A stretch of 64,000 bases of DNA from Candidatus Aminicenantes bacterium UBA1061 (GCA_002316315.1 DCDG01000020.1:29693-93692), one strand, 5' to 3'. Counted from the first letter of the stretch, positions 26,394-35,445 are shown. A program made the numbers and translations. Notes: generated by a model from the sequence alone, not told the origin.

Positions 26394-26909
26394 TCATATT
26401 TTCATCTCTTTTCGGAGAAGCTTCAGGGCATAGTTGACCAGCTCGCTGACCTTCCGGGGGGAAATCCCGAGCCTGGCCGCCGCTTCTTCCCTGCTAAGCT
26501 CTTGATAATAATAGAGATAGAGAGCATTGCGGTATTTCGGTTTCAACTTTTCCAGAGCTGCCTGGACTTTTTCGGACATTTCCTTCTGCTCCAGTGTTTC
26601 CTGGGGGTCAGGGAATGGCTCAGGTTCTGGCGCAAATTTCATTACCCTGGTTTTTTCTCTTATATAATCAATTATGCGTCTTGAGGTAATGGTGTAGACA
26701 AATGTACCTAAAGAGGATTCCCCCCTGAATTCACCTGAGCTAATTTTTTCCACAACCTGGGAAAGGATCTCAGAAACGAGATCGTCGCAATCAGTGTTCT
26801 GGGCGCCTATGGCCTTTCTTACCCGAAAAGTAATAATAGGTCGATAGCGGACCATCAATTCTTTGATGTCCTCTTCAACGCGTAGTTTATCCGGTGGTCT
26901 ATCCCGCAC
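26394..26909 (-). CDS. ECF-type RNA polymerase sigma factor
   Basis: 171 residues with region 2 (DDLVSEILSQVVEKISSGEF, TFVYTITSRRIIDYIREK) and region 4 with a helix-turn-helix (LSREEAAARLGISPRKVSELVNYALKLLRKEM). The first gene of a sigma/anti-sigma pair, it probably controls an envelope or stress response. The start is GTG at 26909 with GAGG 7 bases away. The spacer to the anti-sigma gene is 67 bases. The ECF subgroup was not determined. Confidence 0.87.
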   Translation of the reverse strand: MRDRPPDKLRVEEDIKELMVRYRPIITFRVRKAIGAQNTDCDDLVSEILSQVVEKISSGEFRGESSLGTFVYTITSRRIIDYIREKTRVMKFAPEPEPFPDPQETLEQKEMSEKVQAALEKLKPKYRNALYLYYYQELSREEAAARLGISPRKVSELVNYALKLLRKEMKI

Positions 26910-27018
26910 GTCTGACCTCGGCTTTTATTAGCAGAAAATATCACAGGTTAAGGGTATTTTCAATTTTTTATATTTTAAAGCGACTAATATTTTGCCTGAG
27001 TAGGAAGCGGAGGCTAAA

Positions 27019-27201
27019 GTGATTCCGGCTGAAGAAAAAGCAGCTAATGTCAAGATTTTCAAGAAAGAGGATGCTTTTTATCAATATATGGAGCGCTATC
27101 TGACCAGAAATGGTTATGTTTTGCTGATCACCACCCCGCTTAAGAAAAAAGATGAGGACAGCCCGACGGTCTTGTCCAGTCGGGTCGACAGGAAAGATTG
27201 A
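27019..27201 (+). CDS. Small unknown protein translationally coupled to HD-GYP gene
   Basis: 60 residues, not recognised. It is charged, with no membrane segment; a short hydrophobic stretch GYVLLITTP could be a beta strand. GCGGAGG lies at the right distance before the GTG start, and the stop lies 2 bases before the ATG of the HD-GYP gene. These support a real gene despite its size. It may be a regulator or partner of the phosphodiesterase-like protein. Confidence 0.5.
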   Translation: MIPAEEKAANVKIFKKEDAFYQYMERYLTRNGYVLLITTPLKKKDEDSPTVLSSRVDRKD

Positions 27202-27203
27202 AA

Positions 27204-28127
27204 ATGAAAGATGACAGGTTAAAAAAACTTTTAGTGACCGAAAGCAGAAAGAGCCTGAATAACTCTAATCAGGTTGTTAGCCGCCTGTCCAAAATCAAAA
27301 TCTTCGATTTCGACTGGCTCAAAGCCAACTGGAATCTTCAAGGCTCGGATCAGCTGGCGGCTGTTCCTCTGCCTAATATCAGTATAGGTTCGTTAATCAT
27401 GCCTAAGGTCGAGTCTTTCCTGCAGGCGAGCCAGATTCTGGAGAAGCTCGACGAAGAAGTTCGGGAAGAAAAATCACTCAAGCTCCCAACCTGGAAGAAG
27501 CTTTTCCAGGAAAACCGCTTCTTCAATTCCGAACTAATTTACTTCCTGGCCTCGGCTGATCCCAGCGAGGATAGCCTCGGCCATTCGAGCTATGTAGCTG
27601 CTTATACCGTTCTTCTGGCCCGCCATTATGGTCTTCAAGACAGGAAAACACTGATTGATATTGAACGTGGAGCATTACTCCACGATATAGGGAAAATTGG
27701 TATTCCCGAGACGATCCTGCAGAAAAAAGAAGCCCTGACTGAAGAAGAAATGGAAATAATTCATTATCATCCTCTGATTGGCTTCGCTATGGTCGAAGAG
27801 TTCAGTTTTCTGCAAGGGGCGGCTGAAATCATTCTTTTCCATCATGAAAGATATGATGGCACCGGCTATCCCTTTGGATTGGTCGGAGAAGAAATTCCCC
27901 TGAGTGCCAGATTATTTTCGCTGGCTGATACTCTTGATGCTATCACTTCTGATCGCCCCTATCGGCGGGGCCGCAGCCTGGAAGAAGCTCTGGAAGAAAT
28001 AGAAAAATGCCGTGGTTCTCAATTCGACCCGCAGCTGGTGGATATCATGCTGAACATCCCGGTTAATCAATGGGAAAAAGCCAGAGAACGGGCCAGGAAA
28101 GCTCTCAGAATACCAGTAGTAAACTGA
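27204..28127 (+). CDS. HD-GYP domain protein, probable cyclic-di-nucleotide phosphodiesterase
   Basis: About 307 residues. A unique N-terminal region (about 1-125) has no recognised sensor. The HD-GYP domain has LLHDIGKIGIP (HD pair), IIHYHPLIGFAM, ILFHHERYDGTGYP (the GYP motif) and SLADTLDAITSDRPYR. Such enzymes hydrolyse c-di-GMP to GMP at a di- or tri-iron centre. All visible metal-ligand motifs are intact, so activity is expected. ATG 27204 is chosen over TTG 27198. No diguanylate cyclase is in the window. It converges on ftsK with a 5-base gap. Confidence 0.9.
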   Translation: MKDDRLKKLLVTESRKSLNNSNQVVSRLSKIKIFDFDWLKANWNLQGSDQLAAVPLPNISIGSLIMPKVESFLQASQILEKLDEEVREEKSLKLPTWKKLFQENRFFNSELIYFLASADPSEDSLGHSSYVAAYTVLLARHYGLQDRKTLIDIERGALLHDIGKIGIPETILQKKEALTEEEMEIIHYHPLIGFAMVEEFSFLQGAAEIILFHHERYDGTGYPFGLVGEEIPLSARLFSLADTLDAITSDRPYRRGRSLEEALEEIEKCRGSQFDPQLVDIMLNIPVNQWEKARERARKALRIPVVN

Positions 28128-28132
28128 TTCTT

Positions 28133-30496
28133 TCAGCTGTCTTCTTTTTGTTTGGCCTTCTGTTTTTCTCTAAAATAGCTTCTGGCATCAACCAGGATTT
28201 CTCTTGGTTTGGCTCCCTCAGGCGGGCCGATCAGTCCCTCCTGTTCCATCTGGTCAATTATCCGCGAAGCACGGGCATAGCCGAGCTTTAATTTTCTCTG
28301 GAGGTAAGAGGCAGAAGCCTGTCCGGTGGCCAGAACCAGTTCGACTGCTTTATCAAAAAGTTCGTCTTTTTCGCCGGCATCTTCCTCGGCGGGCAGATCT
28401 CCGGTTCTCTTCAAGATTTGCAGGATCCGCTCATCATATTCAGGAGAGCCCTGTTCCTTGACATACTTAACGAGGCGCTGAACTTCAGGAATGGAGACGT
28501 AAGCACAATGCAGACGGATCAGACGGGGAAAATTGGGCGGCATGAAGAGCATATCCCCCAGACCGAGCAACTTCTCAGCTCCAACGGTATCAATTATAAC
28601 TCTGGAATCAATCTTGGAGGGCACCCTGAAAGCAATCCGGCTGTTAAAATTATTCTTAATCGTGCCGGTAATGACATCAATCGAAGGACGTTGCGTCGCC
28701 ATGACCAGGTGGATGCCTACAGCTCTGGCCAATTGGGCCAGGCGGCCAAGGCAATATTCAACATCCTGAGGACTGGTCATCATCAATTCGGCCAGCTCAT
28801 CAATAATAATGACAATGTAAGGGAGCGGTTTTAGCTTCTGTTTTTCTTCTTCGGTCAGTTTGTCCTTTTTCTCAGTCAGAAGGGTTTTAACCTGCTGGTT
28901 ATATTGTTCGATATTTCTGACTTTCATCTGGCTGAGTAACCTCAGCCTTTCTTCCATTTTTTTAACCGCATCCATCAGGATAATCCCGGCTTTTTTAGGA
29001 TCATTAACAACCGGAGCAAAAAGATGAGGGATCCCCTCATAGAGGGTAAACTCGAGCCGTTTGGGATCAATCAGGATGAGCTTGACTTCATCGGGGGTTG
29101 CTTTGTAAAGGATGCTGGCTATCAGAGCATTAAGAGCCACACTTTTTCCGGTCCCTGTTGCCCCAGCTATTAGCAAATGAGGCATAATGGCCAGGTCGGT
29201 GATATAGACTTCACCATGGACAGTTTTGCCGAGAGCAAAAGTCAATTTGGAAGGAGAGTTCTGGAATTTTTCGGATTGGATGATATCTCGCAGTTTAATT
29301 ATTTCCCGTTTGTTATTCGGGATTTCTATTCCCAGTGAGGACTTACCAGGTATGCGCTGAATTCGGACTGATTCAGCCTCCAGAGCCAGTGATAGTTCCT
29401 CGCTGAGACCGGCCACCTGGCTGACTTTAATGCCGGCATCCGGGAAAAACTCATAGGTAGTGATAATGGGGCCAGGATGATATTCCCGGACTTCGCCTGA
29501 AACTTTGAATTCCCTGAGTTTTTCTTCGATCCGGCGTTTTTTTTCAAACAGCTCATTGCGATCTATCTTTTCGCTCGGTTTACCTGGATCAAGCAAACTG
29601 AAGGGAGGGAAGTGATAATCTCCAGCTTTCCTCAGATCAGGCAGAAGAAGTCTCTCCTCTTCGGCAGTTTTTTCTGGCGGGAAAGCCTGCCAACCCGGGG
29701 CCAGTTTTTCTCCCTTTTTAAAAGTACCTTTTTCCGGCCTGGCTGCTTTTCTTTCATCACCTGATTCAGTTTGAGCCGATTCGGCTGTCGGAGCTAATGG
29801 GCCTTTTTCAGAACCGGCTGTTTTAGCTTCACTTTCTCTTGCTTTCCTGTATTTTTCCTCAATTTTCTTTTTCATTTTTTCTTTTTTTCTGGTTTGGCCG
29901 TACTGCGTTACTCTTATTTTCACTGTTCGAGCTGTTGAATGAAAAAGCCTGGAGAATAAATTAGCTGTTCCGGAAAGGGTCCAACGGGTGGTAAAAAGGA
30001 GGACAAGGGCTAAAAGACAGATTAAAACAACAAATGAACCTGTATGATTCAAATAGCGTACGAGGAAGCCAAGCAACAGGTCACCGAAAAGGCCACCTGC
30101 TAAAAAGTCTTTACCCCGCCAGGGAATTTTATCAAAGATTAAAATTAACAGCGGGGAAAGAACTATAAGGTATAGACTGCCAGAAATAAGCCTTCTGACC
30201 AATTTCTGGCTCTCGTTTGGGAAAAGAGTCCTTATCCCCAGGTAGCCTAATCCAACGGGCAGAAGCAGAGCCATCAGGCCAAAGATTTGAAGCAGGCTTT
30301 CGGCCAGATAAGCTCCGAGACTGCCGCCGAAATTGTGGGTTCTATGCTCGGGAGGGGGCGTATTGGCCCATGACGGATCAGCCGGATCGTAGCTGATCAG
30401 GCTGATCAGAGAAAAAATAGCCAGAAAGATAAAAATGAGTGAAATAATTTCTATAACAGGGCTAGCCTTTTGCCCGTTCTTTTTGTTCTTAGCCAT
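28133..30496 (-). CDS. ftsK: DNA translocase FtsK/SpoIIIE
   Basis: 787 residues. Four or so N-terminal membrane helices (about 15-170) are followed by a charged linker (about 190-290). The motor domain has Walker A GATGTGKSVALN, Walker B IVIIIDELAELMM and VMATQRPSIDVITG. A C-terminal winged-helix gamma domain (ELVLATGQASASYLQRKLKLGYARASRIID) reads the polar KOPS-type sequences. It pumps chromosome ends through the closing septum and activates dimer resolution. A perfect extended -10 lies 8 bases before the ATG, and no Shine-Dalgarno site is present. Confidence 0.95.
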   Translation of the reverse strand: MAKNKKNGQKASPVIEIISLIFIFLAIFSLISLISYDPADPSWANTPPPEHRTHNFGGSLGAYLAESLLQIFGLMALLLPVGLGYLGIRTLFPNESQKLVRRLISGSLYLIVLSPLLILIFDKIPWRGKDFLAGGLFGDLLLGFLVRYLNHTGSFVVLICLLALVLLFTTRWTLSGTANLFSRLFHSTARTVKIRVTQYGQTRKKEKMKKKIEEKYRKARESEAKTAGSEKGPLAPTAESAQTESGDERKAARPEKGTFKKGEKLAPGWQAFPPEKTAEEERLLLPDLRKAGDYHFPPFSLLDPGKPSEKIDRNELFEKKRRIEEKLREFKVSGEVREYHPGPIITTYEFFPDAGIKVSQVAGLSEELSLALEAESVRIQRIPGKSSLGIEIPNNKREIIKLRDIIQSEKFQNSPSKLTFALGKTVHGEVYITDLAIMPHLLIAGATGTGKSVALNALIASILYKATPDEVKLILIDPKRLEFTLYEGIPHLFAPVVNDPKKAGIILMDAVKKMEERLRLLSQMKVRNIEQYNQQVKTLLTEKKDKLTEEEKQKLKPLPYIVIIIDELAELMMTSPQDVEYCLGRLAQLARAVGIHLVMATQRPSIDVITGTIKNNFNSRIAFRVPSKIDSRVIIDTVGAEKLLGLGDMLFMPPNFPRLIRLHCAYVSIPEVQRLVKYVKEQGSPEYDERILQILKRTGDLPAEEDAGEKDELFDKAVELVLATGQASASYLQRKLKLGYARASRIIDQMEQEGLIGPPEGAKPREILVDARSYFREKQKAKQKEDS

Positions 30497-30504
30497 TTTT
30501 TTTG

Positions 30505-30513
30505 ATTATACCA
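30505..30513 (-). promoter_or_regulatory. Extended -10 promoter element for ftsK
   Basis: On the minus strand TGGTATAAT (30513-30505) is a perfect extended -10. It ends 8 bases before the ftsK ATG at 30496, so the predicted start gives a leader of about 2 bases. No good -35 is seen, as is usual for extended -10 promoters. Confidence 0.65.
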
Positions 30514-30530
30514 TAGCAACTGCTGACTTT

Positions 30531-31352
30531 TCATTCCAATCCCGGTCGATTTCTTAACTCCAGGAAAACTTGATAAAGAGTTTGAGGGGCGAGTTCTTCG
30601 GCTCTCGTTTTCGATTCGAGCAGGACTTTGTTCATTGCTCTTAAAATGTCCTGGCTCCGGTAACCGGCTCTCTCCAGATTTTTCTTCAGTGTCTGCCGCC
30701 GGTGCGCAAATGATATCTGAAGAAATTTAAACAATTTTTTTTCTTCCTCCTCGGGGAAAAAAGCCGTGCCGTGGCGTCTGATAAATTTTACGCAGGCTGA
30801 ATCAACGGCTGGTGGTGGGCTAAAAGCCCCTGGTTTGATGAGAAAGAGAAGTTCAGTCTCAAAATAGTTTTGAAGCAAAATTGACAGAGGCGAATATTTT
30901 TTTGTTCCTTCCTGAGCTACCAGACGTTGAGCTACTTCTTTCTGGAAGAGGAAAACAGCCTGCTTGAGGCTATTTTTCAGATCAAGCAGGACAAAAAGTA
31001 TCTGCGTCGAAATATGATAGGGCAGGTTGCCGGTCATCTTGACAGAAGACAAGCCTGACCGTTTTTCTTCAATTAGTGGAACTAAATCGAGCTTGAGAAT
31101 ATCGCCGGCTATAATCTCAACATTCGCTGCCGCTCTGGCTTCCAGGTCTGGTATCAGAGCCGGGTCCTTCTCAATGGCTATGACCAGGCCGGCTTTTTCT
31201 GCCAGAAGAAAGGTCAATGCCCCCGTTCCGGGTCCAATTTCTATGAACAGGTCTGTTTTTTCAGGCTGGCTGGCTTTTATTATTTTTTTTATGATATTTT
31301 TATCATGGAGAAAGTGCTGTCCAAGAAGCTGTCTTCTGGTTTTTTTAGCCAT
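30531..31352 (-). CDS. rsmA: 16S rRNA (A1518/A1519-N6)-dimethyltransferase RsmA/KsgA
   Basis: 273 residues. GQHFLHDKNI at the N-terminus, the SAM-binding IEIGPGTGALT, then the catalytic NLPYHIST and the C-terminal helical domain (SFAHRRQTLKKNL). It dimethylates two adenines at the 3' end of 16S rRNA late in small-subunit assembly. AGGTGAT about 8 bases before the ATG is a fair ribosome site. It lies just upstream of ftsK on the same strand. Confidence 0.95.
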   Translation of the reverse strand: MAKKTRRQLLGQHFLHDKNIIKKIIKASQPEKTDLFIEIGPGTGALTFLLAEKAGLVIAIEKDPALIPDLEARAAANVEIIAGDILKLDLVPLIEEKRSGLSSVKMTGNLPYHISTQILFVLLDLKNSLKQAVFLFQKEVAQRLVAQEGTKKYSPLSILLQNYFETELLFLIKPGAFSPPPAVDSACVKFIRRHGTAFFPEEEEKKLFKFLQISFAHRRQTLKKNLERAGYRSQDILRAMNKVLLESKTRAEELAPQTLYQVFLELRNRPGLE

Positions 31353-31423
31353 AGCGGAATATCACCTGGTTGACTTTAATTTCATCTAATTTCATTTTAA
31401 AGCAGAGACAGAGAGATAGGAAG

Positions 31424-32668
31424 CTATGATTGTTTGATAAAATTAGCCTTTTCCTCTGAGCTGTGGATAAAAATAGAAGCTGCCATGTTACCAATCATAT
31501 TAACTGTTGTCCGGCACATATCGATGAGCCGATCAACCCCAAGAATCAGAGCTACTCCTTCCAGAGGAATATTGACCTGCTTTAAAACCATGGCCAGCAT
31601 AATCATGCCAGCTCCAGGTACGCCAGCTGTCCCGATCGAAGCCAGCAAAGCCATCAGGACAATGGTCACCTGAGCTCCCAGAGTGAGATTGATCCCATAA
31701 ATCTGGGCAATGAAGACAGCTGCTACGCCCTGATAAAGAGCGGTCCCATCCATATTGATCGTAGCCCCGAGCGGAATAACGAAGCTTGAATACTCTCTTT
31801 TGACTTTGAGCTTATCCATGCACTCCAGGGCGACAGGGATGGTGGCGTTGGAACTTGAAGTTGAAAAAGCAATCAACATGGCATCAGTTGTGCTTTTAAA
31901 GAATTTGGATGGTTTCATCTTGCCCAAATATCTGATCAGCAGGCCATCAACCACTATGGCATGAACAGTCAGACCAAAAATGACTACCAGAACATATTTG
32001 AGCAGAGTGAGGAGAATGCCAGCACCAAACTGGCCGATGATGGAAGCCAGCAAGGCCAGAACTCCATAGGGAGCAAGTTTCATGATAAGATTGATGGCCT
32101 GAAGTATTGTATCATTGGCTGCATCGAAAATTTGCAGCAAGGGACGGGATTTTTCTGAATTGATAAAGGTCAGGCAGATGCCAACAAGCAAGGCTATAAA
32201 TATGACCTGAAGCATTTCGCCCTCGGCCATGGCTTTAATCGGATTGGTCGGCACAATATTGACCAGGACTGAAATCAATGATGGCTTCTGCTCGATAATT
32301 GACGTTTGATTCCCGGCTGATTGCTGATAATTTTTGAGCAAGTCCTGTTTGACCTGCTCATTAAGTCCGGTGCCGGGCTTTAACAGATTAGCAGCCATGA
32401 GGCCAATGACGATGGCGATGGCAGTTGTCAGAGTAAAATAAAAAAATGCTTTCAGCCCGATCCGGCCGAGCTTCTTAATATCGCCCAGGCTGGCTGTTCC
32501 CAGAGACAACGAAAAAAAAATCAGAGGGACAACCAGCATGGTAATTAACCTGATAAAAATTGTTCCGATGAATTCAATGCTCTTGGCTTTAGGACCAAAA
32601 ATTAATCCAGCCACTATTCCCAGGAAAAGTCCGATGAAGATTTTCGTATGGAGTGGAACTTTTCTCAT
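31424..32668 (-). CDS. Dicarboxylate/amino acid:cation symporter (DAACS/SDF family)
   Basis: 414 residues with eight membrane helices and two re-entrant hairpins. Family signatures are AFSTSSSNATIPVALE (the serine-rich HP1), IPLGATINMDGTALYQG (TM7 NMDGT), GVPGAGMIML (HP2) and DRLIDMCRTTVNMIGN (TM8). It imports glutamate, aspartate or C4-dicarboxylates with H+ or Na+. The TM8 Arg in MCRTTVN suggests acidic amino acid or dicarboxylate binding, but the exact substrate is not determined. TGAGGAG lies 12 bases before the ATG. Confidence 0.92.
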   Translation of the reverse strand: MRKVPLHTKIFIGLFLGIVAGLIFGPKAKSIEFIGTIFIRLITMLVVPLIFFSLSLGTASLGDIKKLGRIGLKAFFYFTLTTAIAIVIGLMAANLLKPGTGLNEQVKQDLLKNYQQSAGNQTSIIEQKPSLISVLVNIVPTNPIKAMAEGEMLQVIFIALLVGICLTFINSEKSRPLLQIFDAANDTILQAINLIMKLAPYGVLALLASIIGQFGAGILLTLLKYVLVVIFGLTVHAIVVDGLLIRYLGKMKPSKFFKSTTDAMLIAFSTSSSNATIPVALECMDKLKVKREYSSFVIPLGATINMDGTALYQGVAAVFIAQIYGINLTLGAQVTIVLMALLASIGTAGVPGAGMIMLAMVLKQVNIPLEGVALILGVDRLIDMCRTTVNMIGNMAASIFIHSSEEKANFIKQS

Positions 32669-32751
32669 CTATTAATGTCTCCTCAGTATCAATTTCAGCA
32701 TAATAGTAAATTTTATATGATAAAAGCCAGTAGTTTGCAAACCAGTTTATA

Positions 32752-32781
32752 TTGACAACCTATAGGAGGTTAAACTACAAT
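32752..32781 (+). promoter_or_regulatory. Promoter for the stand-alone receiver gene
   Basis: TTGACA (32752-32757), an 18-base spacer and TACAAT (32776-32781). The -10 ends 10 bases before the ATG at 32792, giving a leader of about 3 bases. AGGAGG (32764-32769) lies inside the spacer, upstream of the expected transcript start, so it cannot act as a ribosome site for this promoter. Confidence 0.65.
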
Positions 32782-32791
32782 CTTTCTAGTT

Positions 32792-33235
32792 ATGACTGAA
32801 AAAAAGATCTTAGTTGTTGATTATGATCAGTCTTCTCTGGAAAACCTCACCCGTATCTTGAAGGACCTTAAAGTTCAGATTCTTCAAGCCACAGATGGTG
32901 CTCAGGCCTATGATCTTTTCAAAGAAGAAAAGCCAGATCTGGTCATTCTTGAGGCCATTCTGCCGAAATTGCACGGTTTCGATCTCACCAAAAAAATTGT
33001 TCAGGAATCAAAAGGGTCTGTGCCGGTCATAATTATTACCGGATTATATAAGGGCCCCCAGTACAAGCACGAGGCTATGACCAATTTAGGAGCTTCTGAA
33101 TACCTGGAAAAACCGGTTAATCTGGAAGCTCTCCTGGAAGCCGTCAGTAGATTGCTGACTGCTGATGAAGACATCGAGGATGTCCTGCCTGACATGGAGA
33201 CAGTGATGGCCCTGGTCAATACCAGGGGAAAGTAA
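32792..33235 (+). CDS. Stand-alone response-regulator receiver protein with Glu at the phospho-site
   Basis: 147 residues: one CheY-like receiver domain (about 4-122) plus a short acidic tail. The acidic pocket (VVDYDQ), switch Thr (IIITGLY) and Lys (EYLEKPVN) are present. The phospho-acceptor position in DLVILEAILP is Glu54 instead of Asp. Asp-to-Glu at this site often mimics the phosphorylated state, so the protein may be constitutively active or act through binding alone. No output domain or kinase is nearby. It is followed by accD 40 bases later, and may be co-transcribed with it. Confidence 0.88.
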   Translation: MTEKKILVVDYDQSSLENLTRILKDLKVQILQATDGAQAYDLFKEEKPDLVILEAILPKLHGFDLTKKIVQESKGSVPVIIITGLYKGPQYKHEAMTNLGASEYLEKPVNLEALLEAVSRLLTADEDIEDVLPDMETVMALVNTRGK

Positions 33236-33275
33236 TAATAAAAAAGCTCACCCGAGGACATCAAAGGAGGATGTG

Positions 33276-34070
33276 ATGAATGAAGGCTTATGGTCACGCT
33301 GTAATAACTGCCGTAAAATTGTCTATAAGCAGGATATTATAGATAACCTTTACGTCTGTCCTCTGTGTGATTATCATTTCCGGCTCGGGGCTCGGGAGCG
33401 TTTAAGACAGTTGTTTGATGACGGGCAATTTGAGACTTTTGATGATGATATTTATCCAATTGACTTCCTCGGTTTTAAAGATCAGTTGCCTTATAGCCAG
33501 CGGCTTGAGGACAGTCAAAAAAAAACCGGTCTATCTGAAGCTATAGTTTCTGCCCGTGGAACTCTCGACGGACTGCCGGCTATTATTCTGGCCATGGAGT
33601 TTGGATTTATGGGTGGAAGCATGGGCTCGGTTGTTGGGGAGAAAGTCGCCCGGGCAGCCGAGCAGGCCAGGGAAGAGAAAATTCCTTTAATTATAATCTC
33701 TTGCTCGGGTGGTGCCAGGATGCAGGAAGGCATGATGTCTTTGATGCAGATGATTAAAACCTCGGCTGCGCTGGCCAGATTAGCTGAAGCTAAGCTTCCC
33801 TATATCTCCATTCTAGCTGACCCGACTACCGGCGGAACAACAGCCAGCTTCGCCATGCTGGGCGATATTAATATCGGCGAACCCAACGCTCTGATTGGCT
33901 TTGCTGGCCCGCGAGTCATCGAGCAAACCATAAAAGAAAAATTGCCCAAGGGTTTCCAGCGGGCTGAATTCCTGCTGGCTCACGGCATGCTCGATGATGT
34001 AGTGGAAAGAAAATATCTCAGGCACTATTTGATCAAAGCCCTGAGGCTTTTCCTGAATAAACCCCGATGA
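33276..34070 (+). CDS. accD: Acetyl-CoA carboxylase carboxyltransferase subunit beta
   Basis: 264 residues. The N-terminal zinc ribbon is CNNC...CPLC, and the crotonase-like carboxyltransferase core has MEFGFMGGSMGSVVGEK, SCSGGARMQEGM, DPTTGGTTASFAMLGD and GFAGPRVIEQT. With AccA it transfers carboxyl from carboxybiotin to acetyl-CoA for fatty acid synthesis. ATG 33276 follows AAAGGAGG with a short 5-base gap; GTG 33273 is closer still. It overlaps folC, the common accD-folC pair. Confidence 0.95.
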   Translation: MNEGLWSRCNNCRKIVYKQDIIDNLYVCPLCDYHFRLGARERLRQLFDDGQFETFDDDIYPIDFLGFKDQLPYSQRLEDSQKKTGLSEAIVSARGTLDGLPAIILAMEFGFMGGSMGSVVGEKVARAAEQAREEKIPLIIISCSGGARMQEGMMSLMQMIKTSAALARLAEAKLPYISILADPTTGGTTASFAMLGDINIGEPNALIGFAGPRVIEQTIKEKLPKGFQRAEFLLAHGMLDDVVERKYLRHYLIKALRLFLNKPR

Positions 34071-35386
34071 TCTCTCCTGCTTGTCAGCGCTATCTTGACG
34101 AGGCTCAGCTTTTTGGTATCAAGCTGGGTCTTGATAATATGAGGAGCATACTATCCCACCTCGGCCAGCCTGAGAAGAATTTTCCCTCAATTCATGTGGC
34201 CGGGACTAACGGTAAAGGCTCGGTCAGTGCCATGCTGGAGCGTATTTTCCAGTTGAACGGCTTTAAAACCGGGCTTTATACCTCGCCGCACCTGATTGAT
34301 ATCAGAGAAAGGATCAGTCTTAATGGTCGGATGATACCGGAAAAAACTTTCTGCTGTTTGCTTCTTGAGATAAAGAAGAAGGAAAAGAAACTTAAGAAGG
34401 CAGGCGAGATGGGAGGTTCGCTGACCTTTTTTGAGATCCTGACTCTCTGTGCTTTTGACTATTTTAGTCAGGAGAAGGTTGACCTGGCTGTTTTTGAAGT
34501 TGGCCTTGGGGGGCGGTTTGATGCCACCAATGTCATCACTCCTGAAATTTCGGTTATTACCTCTATTTCTTATGATCATCAACAATATCTGGGTAAGACC
34601 ATGTCTAAGATTGCCGGGGAAAAAGCTGGTATTATCAAGAGGGGTGTTCCCTGTATTAGCGGGGTCAGAAACCAGACGGCTCTTAATGTCATTGAGAAAA
34701 AATGCCAGGAAATGGGAGCTCCACTTATCAAGGTTTTTGGCCGTGGTCGGGAATTGACCCATCATCAAATGAAAGACGGTTACTTGTTCTCTTTTAAAAC
34801 CCCATGTGCGACCTATCGCTTTAGACCTTCTCTTCCCGGCCTTCATCAAGGAGAGAATGCGGCCATAGCTATCACTGCGGCTGAAGCCATGCAGGAACAT
34901 GGTTATCAGCTTCAGAAGGATAAGGTGATCGAAGCCCTGGAGACTGTGGTCTGGCCCGGGCGCCTGGAAATTATAAGCCGCACGCCACTCATTATTCTTG
35001 ATGGTGGTCATAACGAAGACGCAGCCAGGGCGGTCAGCGATTATATTAGAGAAAATATTGGCCAGCCGGTTATTCTGGTTTTTGCCATTATGAAAGACAA
35101 AGATATAGAAAAGGTTGCCTCTAAACTATTTCCATTAGCCAGCCGGATCATTCTGACCAGGCCTCCTATGGACAGGGCAGCTCGCCCCAGAGATATCGCC
35201 AGGCGGCTGCCAGAATTTAGCCAGCGGTTTTTTCTGGAGGAAGATGTCCCTTCAGCCTTGAGACTGGCTCTGACTTTATCCTCAGGAAAAGTACCGGTGG
35301 TGGTGGGCGGCTCGCTTTTTCTGGTAGGTGAGGTCAAAAAATTTTTCTCGGAGCTAGGTGCCGGGAAAAGCCTGGCTTATGTCTGA
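34067..35386 (+). CDS. folC: Bifunctional folylpolyglutamate/dihydrofolate synthase
   Basis: 439 residues. The Mur-ligase-like fold has the P-loop VAGTNGKGSVSAM, TSPHLIDIRERI, VFEVGLGGRFDATN, SYDHQQYLGKT and a C-terminal DGGHNEDAA. It adds glutamates to folate and may make dihydrofolate from dihydropteroate. It overlaps accD by 4 bases. No other folate gene is nearby. Confidence 0.93.
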   Translation: MISPACQRYLDEAQLFGIKLGLDNMRSILSHLGQPEKNFPSIHVAGTNGKGSVSAMLERIFQLNGFKTGLYTSPHLIDIRERISLNGRMIPEKTFCCLLLEIKKKEKKLKKAGEMGGSLTFFEILTLCAFDYFSQEKVDLAVFEVGLGGRFDATNVITPEISVITSISYDHQQYLGKTMSKIAGEKAGIIKRGVPCISGVRNQTALNVIEKKCQEMGAPLIKVFGRGRELTHHQMKDGYLFSFKTPCATYRFRPSLPGLHQGENAAIAITAAEAMQEHGYQLQKDKVIEALETVVWPGRLEIISRTPLIILDGGHNEDAARAVSDYIRENIGQPVILVFAIMKDKDIEKVASKLFPLASRIILTRPPMDRAARPRDIARRLPEFSQRFFLEEDVPSALRLALTLSSGKVPVVVGGSLFLVGEVKKFFSELGAGKSLAYV

Positions 35387-35390
35387 ATGT

Positions 35391-35419
35391 TTGCTTTTTG
35401 CCGCCCGTAGTGCTAAATT
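35391..35419 (+). promoter_or_regulatory. Possible promoter of the ATP synthase operon
   Basis: TTGCTT (35391-35396), 17 bases, TAAATT (35414-35419). The predicted start is near 35426, with GCGAGG as a possible ribosome site before TTG 35446. Both boxes are partial matches. Confidence 0.35.
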
Positions 35420-35445
35420 TTTAACCTATAGGCGAGGTTTAGCCG

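Noticed and set aside
34187..35011. 274-codon minus-strand open frame inside folC
   Set aside because: It overlaps folC motifs, has no ribosome site, and its peptide lacks recognisable features.
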